From Nostoc sp. RI_552 (GTDB taxonomy: Bacteria; Cyanobacteriota; Cyanobacteriia; Cyanobacteriales; Nostocaceae): a stretch of DNA of 63,843 nt. The stretch lies in the NCBI GenBank assembly GCA_016124525.1, contig WGNO01000034.1:1-63843 (forward strand). The letters are read 5' to 3'. Shown in pieces: positions 46,035 to 55,881 of this stretch (position 1 is its first letter; every line of letters begins with the position of its first letter). A program made the translations under genes and the position numbers. A model generated the notes under the pieces. It was not told the DNA's origin and searched no databases. It was given only the letters and a program-made list of their open reading frames with translations.

Positions 46035-46529
46035 CTATCTCTCCATCATCCTATGTCTCCAGCCATTTATAGCTCTCAAATAAGCGACAACCGGAAACTG
46101 ATAAATTTCCACTACAATCCAGAGAATAATTGATAAATGTAATAGAAAAGTTAGTACAGTCCAGATGTATGGTAACCAAGTAATGGGATCATCAGATATG
46201 GGGAGCAAGTAGTAAGCAGCTAGACCAACTACAGTTGTGGGAAGCACTACAAAAGCAATTGCTGCTAGGCCATAACCCCAACCCAATTCCACCCCTTCTA
46301 ATTGAGGTTCCGTCCAGGTGAAGCCATTCCATCGCCAAATTAATGGCGGTTGCCGAGAAGGCATCTTAATTTGTTGTTGTTCTAGGTTGACAGTAAAAAT
46401 TTCATGACAGAAGTCACAAGCCATAGTCTCCATCATTGGCATATGAGAAACTTGACCTACCCCACAGACGGGACAGGGGTAAACTTCTTGAAAGTTAAAG
46501 GATGTAGTGAACATTTGAGAACGAGGCAT
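46035..46529 (-). CDS. Zinc-ribbon membrane protein of unknown function
   Basis: A 164-residue protein. The N-terminal ribbon is YPCPVCGVGQVSHMPMMETM then ACDFCHEIF, a CxxC-x18-CxxC site. WRWNGFTWTEPQLEG follows, then two membrane helices (about 87-108 and 122-145; GLAAIAFVVLPTTVVGLAAY and TFLLHLSIILWIVVEI). The first ATG at 46529 is used; residues before the ribbon are short and polar. It probably sits in a membrane with its metal site in the cytoplasm. It is monocistronic and flanked by two ~520-base spacers. No function can be assigned. Confidence 0.7.
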   Translation of the reverse strand: MPRSQMFTTSFNFQEVYPCPVCGVGQVSHMPMMETMACDFCHEIFTVNLEQQQIKMPSRQPPLIWRWNGFTWTEPQLEGVELGWGYGLAAIAFVVLPTTVVGLAAYYLLPISDDPITWLPYIWTVLTFLLHLSIILWIVVEIYQFPVVAYLRAINGWRHRMMER

Positions 46530-47067
46530 AATTAAACTACGTTCTACTCAAAAGTTTATGGGAAAAATAGAAAAAAGAAATGTTTTAAGCTTGCCAACCA
46601 GTGAGCAATTACTTTTTGTTCCCACAATTGTACTGATTCTATAGCTTTTTGGCTATTTAGTGGGTTTCCATCTGTATACAGCTTCTGTGATGACGGCATT
46701 ACTGAAGACCCATACTAAGTATAATTAATTTTTACTGCAAATCTTCCCCAATGTTCGGCAGCAATCACTACTGTTACTTTTCTTAATCCAGCAGATAAAA
46801 GATTCACAAGCAAGTTTTAGTTGCTCAAGCTGCAAATATAGAAGAATTAAGTTATTTTTAACTTTTCCTTGGGGCAGAATTAATCTCTAACTAGTATTCT
46901 CAGTCCAGCAAAGTGAGCATTTGATCAATCAAAATACTGGATAAGTTTGGGAATTCCAACCCTATCTTGCGGAAAAAACTGGTTATGCAGTTCCCATAAC
47001 CCTGTCCCGTCTTTCTAAAGTCAAATGTTTCCCTGCTGAAATTCACCTGTGACTCAGGAATGAGAAA
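46530..47067. other. Divergent intergenic region upstream of phoD-like gene
   Basis: 538 bases, AT-rich, no gene. The end carries CAGGAATGAGAAA, the ribosome binding site of the phosphatase. No clear direct-repeat Pho box was found by eye. Confidence 0.45.
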
Positions 47068-48657
47068 ATGGCAGATTACTTTAATTTTGACCAGCTTTTG
47101 CGTAATCGAATCAAACGACGTAACTTAATCATTGGGGCAGGGGCATTCACTGGTTTTACCTTGGCCAGTCAATTTCCCCATGACCGAGTTATGGCCAGAG
47201 GCAGATTTTCCGATTATCTTTTTAAGCTTGGTGTGGCATCTGGTGATCCCGATGCCACTAGCGTAGTTATTTGGACTCGTCTGGCTCCCGAACCTCTCAA
47301 TGGCGGAGGAATGCCACTTGCGGATGTACCAGTTCGCTGGCGAGTAGCAACTGATCCCAAAATGAGACGAGTTGTAGCTAGAGGTACTACCGTAGCAACT
47401 CCAGAACTAGGACATTCTGTTCGGGTTGTAGTTTCAGATCTTGATCCTAACAATTGGTACTGGTATCAATTTACTGTGGGCAGAGAAGAAAGTCCCATTG
47501 GTCGTACTCGTACAGCTCCTTCATCACAAAGCAATTTGAATCAATTTAAATTTGCTTTTGTTTCTTGCCAGAACTATCAGCAAGGTTACTACACTGCCTA
47601 TAAATATCTAGCAGAAGATGACCTCAACTTGGTGATACACACAGGTGACTACATTTATGAAGGGGGAATCTCAAATAACGCCATTAGACCACACAATGGA
47701 GGAGAGATTTTCACTTTAGAAGACTACCGCAACCGTTACGCCCTTTATAAAAGCGACCCCAATTTACAGGCAGCTCATGGAGCTTTTCCTTGGATTGTCA
47801 CTTGGGATGACCACGAAGTGGAAAACAACTACGCCAATAACATTTCACAAGTCGATACTGAACCAGATCAAGACCCAGAAATTTTCCTGCAACGGCGAGC
47901 AATCGCTTATCAGGCTTACTACGAGAATATGCCTTTACGGCCTTTCTCACGACCCATTGGCCCTGATATGCAGCTGTTCCGTCGGTTGTCCTTCGGAAAC
48001 TTAGCAACATTCCATGTTCTAGATACTCGCCAATATCGTACCGACCAGCCCTGTGGTGATGGTACAAAAGAACGTTGTGATGAGGTTTTAAACCCAGAAG
48101 CTACAATTCTTGGAGAAAGGCAAGAAAAGTGGTTATATGACGGTTTAAATGCTTCACAGACTAAGTGGAATGTTTTAGCCCAGCAAGTGCCCATTGCACA
48201 ACGGGATTTCCTACCCGGTGAAGGACAAAGGTTTAGCATGGACAAGTGGGATGCTTATCTAGCTTCCCGCACCCGCTTGATGAATTTCCTTGCAGACCGT
48301 CAACCCTCTAATCCTGTATCCTTGGCAGGGGATGTACATTCCAACTGGGCAATGGATCTGAAAGCTAATTTTGATGACCCAGATTCTGCCACCATTGGCA
48401 GTGAATTTGTCTGTACTTCCATTAGCTCTGGTGGCAATGGAACAGACATCCCCCCCAGCGTCGCAGCTTACTTACCGGATAACCCACATATTAAGTTCTA
48501 CAATGGTCAGCGGGGATATGTTCGCTGTTCACTCACTCCAACAACTTGGACAACAGATTATTTAGTAATGTCCAATGTAACAACTCCATTTGGTACCATC
48601 AGCAAACGGGCAACATACGTAGTTGAAGACGGTATTCCCGGAGTAAAACCAGGCTAG
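47068..48657 (+). CDS. phoD: Alkaline phosphatase D family (PhoD) with Tat signal
   Basis: A 529-residue phosphodiesterase/phosphatase. The N-terminus contains a twin-arginine export signal (RIKRRNLIIGAGAFTGFTLA), so it is folded in the cytoplasm before export to the periplasm. Family marks are FKLGVASGDPDATSVVIWTR, the metal-binding LVIHTGDYIYEGG, VTWDDHEVENNY and VSLAGDVHSNW, matching the Ca/Fe-dependent PhoD active site. It releases phosphate from organic esters. Length is normal. ATG at 47068 with AGGA upstream. Expected regulation is by phosphate starvation, but no Pho box was placed. An inverted repeat lies after the stop. Confidence 0.92.
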   Translation: MADYFNFDQLLRNRIKRRNLIIGAGAFTGFTLASQFPHDRVMARGRFSDYLFKLGVASGDPDATSVVIWTRLAPEPLNGGGMPLADVPVRWRVATDPKMRRVVARGTTVATPELGHSVRVVVSDLDPNNWYWYQFTVGREESPIGRTRTAPSSQSNLNQFKFAFVSCQNYQQGYYTAYKYLAEDDLNLVIHTGDYIYEGGISNNAIRPHNGGEIFTLEDYRNRYALYKSDPNLQAAHGAFPWIVTWDDHEVENNYANNISQVDTEPDQDPEIFLQRRAIAYQAYYENMPLRPFSRPIGPDMQLFRRLSFGNLATFHVLDTRQYRTDQPCGDGTKERCDEVLNPEATILGERQEKWLYDGLNASQTKWNVLAQQVPIAQRDFLPGEGQRFSMDKWDAYLASRTRLMNFLADRQPSNPVSLAGDVHSNWAMDLKANFDDPDSATIGSEFVCTSISSGGNGTDIPPSVAAYLPDNPHIKFYNGQRGYVRCSLTPTTWTTDYLVMSNVTTPFGTISKRATYVVEDGIPGVKPG

Positions 48658-48680
48658 TCATTTTTGCGTATCACCACATT

Positions 48681-48708
48681 CTCCCGCCAAGTTAAACCTT
48701 GGTGGGAG
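48681..48708. terminator. Inverted repeat between convergent genes, possible terminator
   Basis: CTCCCGCCAAG (48681-48691) and CTTGGTGGGAG (48698-48708) form an 11-bp stem with one G-T pair. Neither side has a long T-run. It lies between the phoD-like gene and the opposing DUF4336 gene and may serve both. Confidence 0.5.
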
Positions 48709-48711
48709 ATA

Positions 48712-49893
48712 TCAAACTTTTTCTTGAGCTGGTGGCACAATACGACTTCTTTGTAAACCTTGGTCAATTTCTCTCAGTAGTTTTAAGTCTTCATTTGGGA
48801 AAGTGAACGAACCTACACTAGTAACCGGATGCTTTTGCAGAAAGGAAAATGCTTGACGAAACTGATAGGGCTGTGCTTTAATCGGGGAGTCAAAGTGACA
48901 AGGAATAATCCACTGAAAATCCCAAGTTGCCACCTTCTCAGCCCAGTCAATGGTTTCTTGCGGTGCACGGTTGAGTATGAGGGTCTGCAAAATCGGCGCT
49001 ACAAACAAGCGACCCTCACTTCTGACTATATCGAATGAGCGCTGCCAATGTGACCGCCATTGAAAGGGAAATAAGCCAAAATAAGCCTTTGGTGAACGGT
49101 TTGGAGCTTTAATCGCCTTACGGAATACGTCACCCCATCCCATCACTTCTAAGGCGCTGGGACGGAAATACAAAGCAAATAGTGAAACCCGTTGCCATCC
49201 CTTACGACGATTTGCTTGATTATCGACAACAATATCAGATGCCGTGTCTTTGGCATGGAATAGTAAGGGGTAGGGGTCTAACTGTACTATCTCTGGTGGG
49301 TCTGCTGATACAGATACCACTGCGTCTGTAACTAATAAAGTGTGGGATAATCTGTGAAAAAATGCGACTTCAGCAAACCTTCCCGGTCCTAACTCAATAG
49401 GGCCAAGAATTGCGTAGTCAAATTGGTCAGCAAATGGGGCTTTGCTGATATCTTCGGGTAATACATGAGTACGTTTAGCGGGTAACCCCAACCAGCTCAA
49501 GGGAAGATTTAAGGGAAAACTCCATTGATGAGGGGTAACAAAAACTTGTGCTTCGGGAAAGTACCTAGCAAAGGGGCCAACAAAGACTTTGTGTTCTAAC
49601 CCTGAGATAGTTGGCAAAATAATGTACTTAATATCACCATGTTGTGCCACCAACTCGTTCACGAGTCTGATACATTCCCGGGTAGGTGCTACAGGAGCAT
49701 ATACGAGGAGACCCTTTGGATATAATTTAACTACGGTCATGCGAATTGGCACAACAACGTAGAAAATACCCTGCATTTGGTCAAAAGTCCAGATTGTGTC
49801 TTTAACTACTTCTTTACGAATTGTGCGCCGCTTGCCATAAGGGTAGAGTGGCAACGCTAACCATAAAGGCCAAGAAAAATCCTGCTGATTCAT
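48712..49893 (-). CDS. DUF4336-domain protein
   Basis: About 393 residues from the ATG at 49893 (MNQQDFSWPLWLALPLYPYG); the frame runs 22 residues further upstream but without a family-like start. Recognised features are YGKRRTIRKEV, TIWTFDQMQGIFYVVVPIRM, LVNELVAQHGDIKYIILPTI and WIIPCHFDSPIKAQP, shared by DUF4336 proteins of cyanobacteria and plant chloroplasts. The fold looks like a metallo-beta-lactamase relative, but HxHxDH ligands are not complete, so catalysis is doubtful. No known role. It stands alone, convergent with the phoD-like gene. Confidence 0.75.
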   Translation of the reverse strand: MNQQDFSWPLWLALPLYPYGKRRTIRKEVVKDTIWTFDQMQGIFYVVVPIRMTVVKLYPKGLLVYAPVAPTRECIRLVNELVAQHGDIKYIILPTISGLEHKVFVGPFARYFPEAQVFVTPHQWSFPLNLPLSWLGLPAKRTHVLPEDISKAPFADQFDYAILGPIELGPGRFAEVAFFHRLSHTLLVTDAVVSVSADPPEIVQLDPYPLLFHAKDTASDIVVDNQANRRKGWQRVSLFALYFRPSALEVMGWGDVFRKAIKAPNRSPKAYFGLFPFQWRSHWQRSFDIVRSEGRLFVAPILQTLILNRAPQETIDWAEKVATWDFQWIIPCHFDSPIKAQPYQFRQAFSFLQKHPVTSVGSFTFPNEDLKLLREIDQGLQRSRIVPPAQEKV

Positions 49894-50058
49894 TTGTTCT
49901 GGGTTTACTCCACTTTGATGATCAGCCACTCTGCGACCCCTCCCAATTTCCCGATGCACGAATAATACAGCTTACAACTTACTTTGTATGAAGGTATAAA
50001 AAACTTATTATCTCATAACTAAGGCAGCAGAAGGAGAAGATATCTGCTGAACCCAGGT

Positions 50059-50427
50059 TCAAGAATCTAAATCCAAAGCTTGGATTCCTTGGCGTTTGGC
50101 AAAAGTTAGCAGGCTTCCCAATTGCAACCAAACCAGGAAACAAGTGAGAAAACTCAATGGTAAACCAATTCCTAAAGCCAATATAGATGGAAAGCCAAAT
50201 ATCTCTAAACCCGATGAAAGAAATAGACAAACACCCCCAGTGATTCCCAGAAATGGCACAAACAATTGTTTTAGTGAGGAAGGAGATTGAGATTCCTCTC
50301 CACTATCTTTTGGCCATTGCTGCACTATTACTTTGAGGGTACCAGATAAAGCCAGACCAGAAGCCAAGGCTATCAAAAAACCAATTAGTAGCAGAAAATA
50401 CGGTGGTTGTGCAGGATAATAGTACAT
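50059..50427 (-). CDS. Small membrane protein of unknown function
   Basis: A 122-residue protein with three hydrophobic segments (about 9-30, 58-75, 80-105; for example FLLLIGFLIALASGLALSG). A hydrophilic, acidic-Gln loop (QQWPKDSGEESQSPSSLK) lies between the first two. It ends in TFAKRQGIQALDLDS. I recognise no family. ATG at 50427. The gene is followed downstream by the DUF4336 gene on the same strand with a 165-base gap. Its length and composition look natural, so I take it as real. Confidence 0.65.
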   Translation of the reverse strand: MYYYPAQPPYFLLLIGFLIALASGLALSGTLKVIVQQWPKDSGEESQSPSSLKQLFVPFLGITGGVCLFLSSGLEIFGFPSILALGIGLPLSFLTCFLVWLQLGSLLTFAKRQGIQALDLDS

Positions 50428-50561
50428 AAAAACTCCGGGTAGATATTAAAAAACTTATCCACAAAAAATTTGGGATTTTTATTTTTTACTGCTGGCAGCA
50501 AAACCACCAAAGGAAAGTTCATCAGTAAGCTGAATAAAAGCCTTGCTGGAAGGTGGGGGCT

Positions 50562-52265
50562 TTAAACCCAAGTTTTTGGTAAAAAACCAGATTTGGGAAC
50601 AATAGCTGCCACGCTTTCCAGTGATAAATTTCTCAACATACCGATGGCTACGTCTAACAAACGATTTGGTTTAATGTCTTCTTTAACCAAATCCCACAGC
50701 CGTTGAACTTCTGCGGTATGAAGACGGTCATCTTCGGTAAGTGCCAATACCAACTGGCGGCGGAGAAATGTACCTTCTTCAGACAGCAGATATTGTAATC
50801 CCATTTGCGCTGTTGGTAAGACATCAAAGCTGCTGTCAGTGCGAGCGATTTCAATCAAATTTTCTAGGCGTTGCCACTGGAATCGATTATCTTTAAACAG
50901 CACGTTTAGTAGTCGCCGCCTTAATTCAGGGGATTCCCCAGTTAGTAGGCGTCTTGCTATGTAGGGATAACCGACTTCCACAATTTTGAAATTGGGGTTC
51001 AAACTGAGGGCAATACCTTCTTGAGTTACCAAAGAACGAATAATCAAGGCAAATTTTGCCGGTACTCGAAACGGATATTCATACATCAGTTCGGAAAATT
51101 CGTCAGTGATGGTTTTGAAATTAAACTCATGGACATTTTTGCCAATGGCATTTCCCAATACTGATTCTAATGCCGGGATAATAGGGCAAATATTAGTGTC
51201 TGGAGTCAAAAAACCCAAAGCGACAAAATTTAGGGCTAAATCGCCATAGTCTTTGTTAACTAGATGCACTAGGGCATCTACTAAAGTTTCTTTGGTGGTT
51301 TCCTCTAGCTGATCCATCATGCCAAAATCAATGTAAGCCATACGTCCATCAGCCATGGCGAACAAATTGCCGGGATGGGGGTCAGCATGAAAGAAACCGT
51401 GTTCTAACAGCTGTTGTAGGCCCGCGGTAACCCCAATTTGGATGATCATCTCGGGGTCTAAACCTGCTTCCTTAATCTTGGCAGTATCGGTGAGTTTGAA
51501 GCCATTAATCCATTCCAGAGTTAAAACATGGGTGTTGCTATAACTCCAGTAAATAACTGGGACCTTGACTCGCGGATCGTTGCGGAAGTTACTGGCAAAT
51601 TTTTCCGCGTTACGACCTTCATTGATGTAATCAATTTCCTCAAATAACTTGATGCCAAACTCGTCCACAATTAAAGTCAAATCGTGACCAAGATTGAGAG
51701 GTAGCCAAGGTGCTAACCAACTAGCCAACCAGCGCATCAGATAAAGGTCTAATGTGATTACTGGGCGTAAGTTGGGACGCTGTACCTTCACTGCCACTTC
51801 TTCACCAGTTATTAGACGACCGCGATAAACTTGCCCTAAACTGGCCGCAGCTACTGGTTTGGCTGACAAGGCGCTAAAAACTTCAGAAATGGGTTGGTCT
51901 AACTCGGTCTCAATAATTTGATAAGCGATGGCATTCTCAAAAGGTGGTAACTGGTCTTGTAGCTTGACTAATTCATCTAAGAAATCTTTCCGTACCAGGT
52001 CTGGACGAGTAGATAAGGCTTGACCTACTTTAATAAATGTTGGGCCAAGTCCGGTGAGCAGTTCTCGTAACTGGATGGCACGTTTGCCTTGATTTTGCTC
52101 AACTTTATCTTGCCATTCGTCCCACTTGAGACTAAAAATAAATCCAGCAAAAGACCAGATAATTTGCAGCAGTCGCCCCCAGGCAAGCCAGGGGCGGTAA
52201 CGATAGTGACGAGCGATCGCTTCAGGATTGTAGCGTTTTAGCTGACCAGGTTGATACTGACCCAC
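50562..52265 (-). CDS. ABC1/UbiB-family atypical kinase (AarF-like)
   Basis: A 567-residue protein. The ABC1 signature is seen in KVGQALSTRPDLVRKDFLDEL, the Ala-rich nucleotide loop AAASLGQVYRGRL with VAVKVQRPN (Lys near 157), and the catalytic ADPHPGNLFAMADGRMAYID then FGMMDQL. C-terminal helices extend past residue 430. The family has atypical ATPase/kinase activity linked to prenylquinone (ubiquinone, plastoquinone) and tocopherol homeostasis; several paralogues exist in cyanobacteria and plastids. An N-terminal hydrophobic stretch may peripherally bind membrane. ATG at 52265. Not in an operon with a quinone gene here. Confidence 0.9.
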   Translation of the reverse strand: MGQYQPGQLKRYNPEAIARHYRYRPWLAWGRLLQIIWSFAGFIFSLKWDEWQDKVEQNQGKRAIQLRELLTGLGPTFIKVGQALSTRPDLVRKDFLDELVKLQDQLPPFENAIAYQIIETELDQPISEVFSALSAKPVAAASLGQVYRGRLITGEEVAVKVQRPNLRPVITLDLYLMRWLASWLAPWLPLNLGHDLTLIVDEFGIKLFEEIDYINEGRNAEKFASNFRNDPRVKVPVIYWSYSNTHVLTLEWINGFKLTDTAKIKEAGLDPEMIIQIGVTAGLQQLLEHGFFHADPHPGNLFAMADGRMAYIDFGMMDQLEETTKETLVDALVHLVNKDYGDLALNFVALGFLTPDTNICPIIPALESVLGNAIGKNVHEFNFKTITDEFSELMYEYPFRVPAKFALIIRSLVTQEGIALSLNPNFKIVEVGYPYIARRLLTGESPELRRRLLNVLFKDNRFQWQRLENLIEIARTDSSFDVLPTAQMGLQYLLSEEGTFLRRQLVLALTEDDRLHTAEVQRLWDLVKEDIKPNRLLDVAIGMLRNLSLESVAAIVPKSGFLPKTWV

Positions 52266-52566
52266 GCCTTTACATACCTCTTCAACTGGGAATTAGATAT
52301 TGTCGTTTTTTATGTTCCCACCTACAAGTTGATTGTAAGTTAGGAGTATTGGTAGTTTCTATTAAAAACTAGGAAATTTAAATTGTTTCCGGGTAATATT
52401 CTCGGCGAATTTAGCCTATCTTACTTCCCAGATATTTTTATCTTTTCCTTAATTATACTTTATAAAAGTACAAATATTCTCTTGGCACTGATGAATGAGT
52501 AATGTGTCAAAGGTCAAAAGTAAAAAATTATACTTTTACCCATGACCAATGACCAATGGCTAATGA
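52266..52566. other. Intergenic spacer with short repeat
   Basis: 301 bases between two same-strand genes. CATGACCAATGACCAATGGC at 52541-52560 is a short tandem repeat of the STRR kind. Otherwise AT-rich, no gene. Confidence 0.55.
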
Positions 52567-55152
52567 CTATTTGGATTTTGCTTCCAAACCTTCCAAGCGA
52601 CTTTTCAGTTCTTGATTTTGTTTTTTGAGCTGGTCCAGTTCCTCACGCATCTGGCGCAGTGCATTATCTGTACCCACATTCTTTTGCACCTTGGCAATTT
52701 CTTCTTCAGCATAGCGACGTACACGCCCATCTGCTGTTTGATCGGCTAGCGATCGCAAAATCCCCATAGCTTTGGGAGTTTCCATTTGTCCCAAGGCTGT
52801 GACTACCGCCACCTGGGTTAAAAAGAAGGTTTCTTTGGCGAGTTCTGCTAACTTGTCTAAAATCCGTTCTAAATTCACCGGACTTTGACCCACAGAAATC
52901 TTACCTAAAGCGCGAATTGTCGCTAGACGCAACGACTGTGGTACACCAAGTTGCGTGTATTCTAGCAGCAGATTTAAAGCGGCTTCAGAAGTTTTCAGTT
53001 CAGCTAAACCCCCCACTGCGCCACTGCGGACAACTTCATTCCAACCAGGTTTTTCTGCTAAAACCGATTTTAACTGCTTGATTACCTTTTCTTCCTTGGG
53101 TTTTTCTGTTAAATTCCCAGCCGCGATTGATCCCAAAGCACGACAAGCTGCTGCTTCTACGTAGTAACTAGGATCCCCATTTTTCAGCAAATTTTTTACA
53201 GCTTTGTAACTATCATGAATTTTGATTGTCCCCAGTGCTTCTACCACTGAACGCCGCACATAAGGATTTTTGTCTTGTAATCCAGCAACTAAGCCATCAA
53301 ACGCTTGATTTAACTTAATTTCTGCCAGTTGTTTAGCTACTTCCACCTGAACACCCCAAAATAAATCATTTTTCAGTGCATCTGACAGAGCGATGGTAGC
53401 TTCTAATCCACCTTTTTTTGCCAGAGCTTCTGCTGCATAAATGCGACAGATCGGGTCAGGAGCAAATTCTAACTGTGCTTTTAACTCTGGTACTGAATAT
53501 TCCAGAGTCACGGTTTTGAGGAAATTATTTCCTACATCAAAGCTGACAAATTGGGGTTTTTCTGCTAGAGGAAAGTAAAAGGTTTGTTCCCATTCATTGA
53601 CCCGCACAGTGAAAGTTTTGAGTTGTGCAGCTTTACCCGGTTGGGTGTAGCCAAAACCAATGGGAATTTTCAGGTCAAACAAATCTTTACTATCATTTTT
53701 CTCGGCTTGGGTTTGAGTTACAGTTACTCTTGCCAAATTAGCCTCCCCATCCCAAGAGTAGGCGACTTTAAAATCAGGATGACCACCACGATAAACATAC
53801 TGGTCGAAAAGGAATGCCAAATTACGCCCGGTAGACTTTTCAATTGCCCGGAGTAAGTCTACTGTTTCTACTGTTTTATGGACATTATCTCGGACAAAGG
53901 TTTGAATTGCTTGCCAGAATAGTTCTTCTCCCAATTCTGCCCGAATCATGTGATAGACACAAGAACCTTTTTCGTAGATGTGGCGGTCATAAAGTTCAAT
54001 GGCCTCTCGGTAAACATGAGTTACCATCGGGCGACGGTAACGGCTGCTATCTTCGTTTAAGTAACTCCTAGATTCTAATAATCGATAGTATGCGGCTTCT
54101 TGTTGGCCATATTCATGTTCTGTCCACATTACCTCAGAATAGGAAGCCATACCTTCCTTAATCCAAGCATGAGACCAATGTTTAATTACTAGCAAATCAC
54201 CAAACCACTGGTGAGCTAATTCGTGGACAACTAAACTTTCTGTATTGCGATTATCTAGGGCGGCGCGTTCATCCAGTAAACATCTATCCGTTAACAGGGT
54301 TGTAGAAGTATTTTCCATACCGCCAAAGATGAAATCATCAACGCAAACTTGAGCATATTTAGGAAAAGCATAAGTATAACCATACTTTTCGCTCAAAAAT
54401 TCCATCATGCGGGGAGTTTTGCCCATGCTGCGTTTAGCATCATCCTTTCTACTCTTTTCTACGTAGTAGATGACGGGTTTACCTTGCCATTCATCACGAA
54501 TTTCCGCAAAGTCACCCACTGCTAAAGTCATTAAGTAGGTGGGATGAACCTGCTTTTGCGACCAATGGTAGATTTTTTCATCACCATCGCTTTTGGTTTC
54601 AATCAGCTCGCCGTTGGAAATTGCAATTAAATTTTTGGGAACCCGGACGCGAATTTCCGAGGTTGAAAGTTGTCCTGGATAGTCGAAACAGGGAAACCAG
54701 AAACGAGAGTCTTCATCCTCACCTTGAGTCCAAACTTGGGTAGGCTTTTTGGGGTAATATTGGTCTGGTTGAATGAAGTAGAGGCCGCGTTGGGGTTTTT
54801 CCACTAAGTAGGCGATGTCAATCAACAAATGCTTACCAATCTGCGTTGGTTGAGACAGTTGAATAACAAGCTTTTCTCGGTCATAGTCAAAGTTCTGGGA
54901 TATCTCGTCTACCTTGACAGATTGGATATTTAGGTTAACAGCATCCAAAGTCAAACGCTCAATGCCATTACGAATGGGTAAAAGGCGAATGCTGCAACTA
55001 CCGTGGTAACTTTGGTGAGGAATATCCAAGCACAGATCGAGGAAAATATGCTCTACTTGTCCAGGGCGGTCGGGGTTGTAGTGCGGTTTAGCTCCTGGTA
55101 ACTCAAAAGATTTATGACTGTTGTTTTCTGTATCAAAATAAAAATGTGACAT
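52567..55152 (-). CDS. M1-family aminopeptidase with HEAT repeats
   Basis: An 861-residue zinc metallopeptidase. The N-terminal beta domain begins LPGAKPHYNPDRPGQVEHI, the exopeptidase motif is GGMENTSTT, and the zinc site is VVHELAHQWFG (near residue 308) with the second Glu about 20 residues on. It removes N-terminal residues from peptides in the cytoplasm. From about 575 to 810 the protein has HEAT/PBS-like repeats (for example YVRRSVVEALGTIKIHDSYK), and the last 45 residues form a coiled coil (LRQMREELDQLKKQNQELKS). This cyanobacterial layout differs from E. coli PepN. ATG at 55152. No operon partner. Confidence 0.92.
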   Translation of the reverse strand: MSHFYFDTENNSHKSFELPGAKPHYNPDRPGQVEHIFLDLCLDIPHQSYHGSCSIRLLPIRNGIERLTLDAVNLNIQSVKVDEISQNFDYDREKLVIQLSQPTQIGKHLLIDIAYLVEKPQRGLYFIQPDQYYPKKPTQVWTQGEDEDSRFWFPCFDYPGQLSTSEIRVRVPKNLIAISNGELIETKSDGDEKIYHWSQKQVHPTYLMTLAVGDFAEIRDEWQGKPVIYYVEKSRKDDAKRSMGKTPRMMEFLSEKYGYTYAFPKYAQVCVDDFIFGGMENTSTTLLTDRCLLDERAALDNRNTESLVVHELAHQWFGDLLVIKHWSHAWIKEGMASYSEVMWTEHEYGQQEAAYYRLLESRSYLNEDSSRYRRPMVTHVYREAIELYDRHIYEKGSCVYHMIRAELGEELFWQAIQTFVRDNVHKTVETVDLLRAIEKSTGRNLAFLFDQYVYRGGHPDFKVAYSWDGEANLARVTVTQTQAEKNDSKDLFDLKIPIGFGYTQPGKAAQLKTFTVRVNEWEQTFYFPLAEKPQFVSFDVGNNFLKTVTLEYSVPELKAQLEFAPDPICRIYAAEALAKKGGLEATIALSDALKNDLFWGVQVEVAKQLAEIKLNQAFDGLVAGLQDKNPYVRRSVVEALGTIKIHDSYKAVKNLLKNGDPSYYVEAAACRALGSIAAGNLTEKPKEEKVIKQLKSVLAEKPGWNEVVRSGAVGGLAELKTSEAALNLLLEYTQLGVPQSLRLATIRALGKISVGQSPVNLERILDKLAELAKETFFLTQVAVVTALGQMETPKAMGILRSLADQTADGRVRRYAEEEIAKVQKNVGTDNALRQMREELDQLKKQNQELKSRLEGLEAKSK

Positions 55153-55881
55153 TGATGCTTACTAACCTTTTAATGCAAAAATTCTGTTTTGATGCATTTG
55201 AATGCTCTCAAAAACACAGTGGGAGCCTCAGAAAACCTACGCCTTAGGGAAGGGATGAAACCTAGAACAAAGGGCTTGAGCTTTGGGTTTCTTTTTTTTA
55301 ATATTCACGAATTGCCTCTTTATTCAAGTCTTTAATTGACCTCTGTGTTGGAGAAGATTTCTTTTTTAATCCTTCATACTCTTGCTCAGATAGTCTCAAG
55401 TTATAGCTTTGCATCATCCCGCATTCGTGTTAATATGGGATGAGTTTAGCACTACAAGATGAAAAACTCCAAAAACATAACCTGTGTGTTCAACGACTAA
55501 ACCATAACAATTGACGATATGGGTTGTGCTTCAACAAGCAAAATCTTCAAAGTTTGCAAGCGCAAGTAGTCCCGCGGTCTGGAAATAGGTGGAAGCCGAC
55601 AGGACTGTTTTAGCAAGTTGAAGTGCCTTTGGGGTAGAACAATGTCCCCTAGTGCCCCTTGAGCAAAGGTACCAACAACGGTTCAGAATGCTGGTTTTTC
55701 AAAGCCAGGAGGGTTCAAATATTGAATATGCCAATTTACAGCAGTTTTCATTGAGTAGACTGGAATATAGATACAGAAAAATTTTCTGTGGACACCTGAT
55801 CCCTAAGTGGTAGTAATCATTCCCTGGCTTAAAGGTATGGGGGTTTGTCCCCATCCCAACACTACACATCTGTGAGGTTTT
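55153..55881. other. Divergent intergenic region
   Basis: About 730 bases. It contains the small minus-strand frame at 55298-55417. Around 55520-55650 a GC-richer plus-strand stretch (MGCASTSKIFKVCKRK then a stop, GLEIGGSRQD, TMSPSAP) looks like mobile-element debris, but I could not name it. The rest is featureless. Confidence 0.45.
55298..55417 (-). CDS. Small ribbon-helix-helix-like protein, possible antitoxin or element cargo
   Basis: A 39-residue frame: MMQSYNLRLSEQEYEGLKKK then SSPTQRSIKDLNKEAIREY. The opening YNLRLSxxEYExLK followed by a basic turn and RSIKDLxxxAIREY is the pattern of short RHH DNA-binding proteins, which occur as antitoxins or beside IS605-type elements. The start is the double ATG at 55417/55414. 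No toxin gene lies alongside. It is probably a real short protein or the intact N-terminus of a longer one lost downstream (stop at 55300-55298). Confidence 0.5.
   Translation of the reverse strand: MMQSYNLRLSEQEYEGLKKKSSPTQRSIKDLNKEAIREY

Noticed and set aside
47798..48245. Antisense open frames within the PhoD gene
   Set aside because: Coding shadows of a clearly conserved gene; composition is not protein-like.
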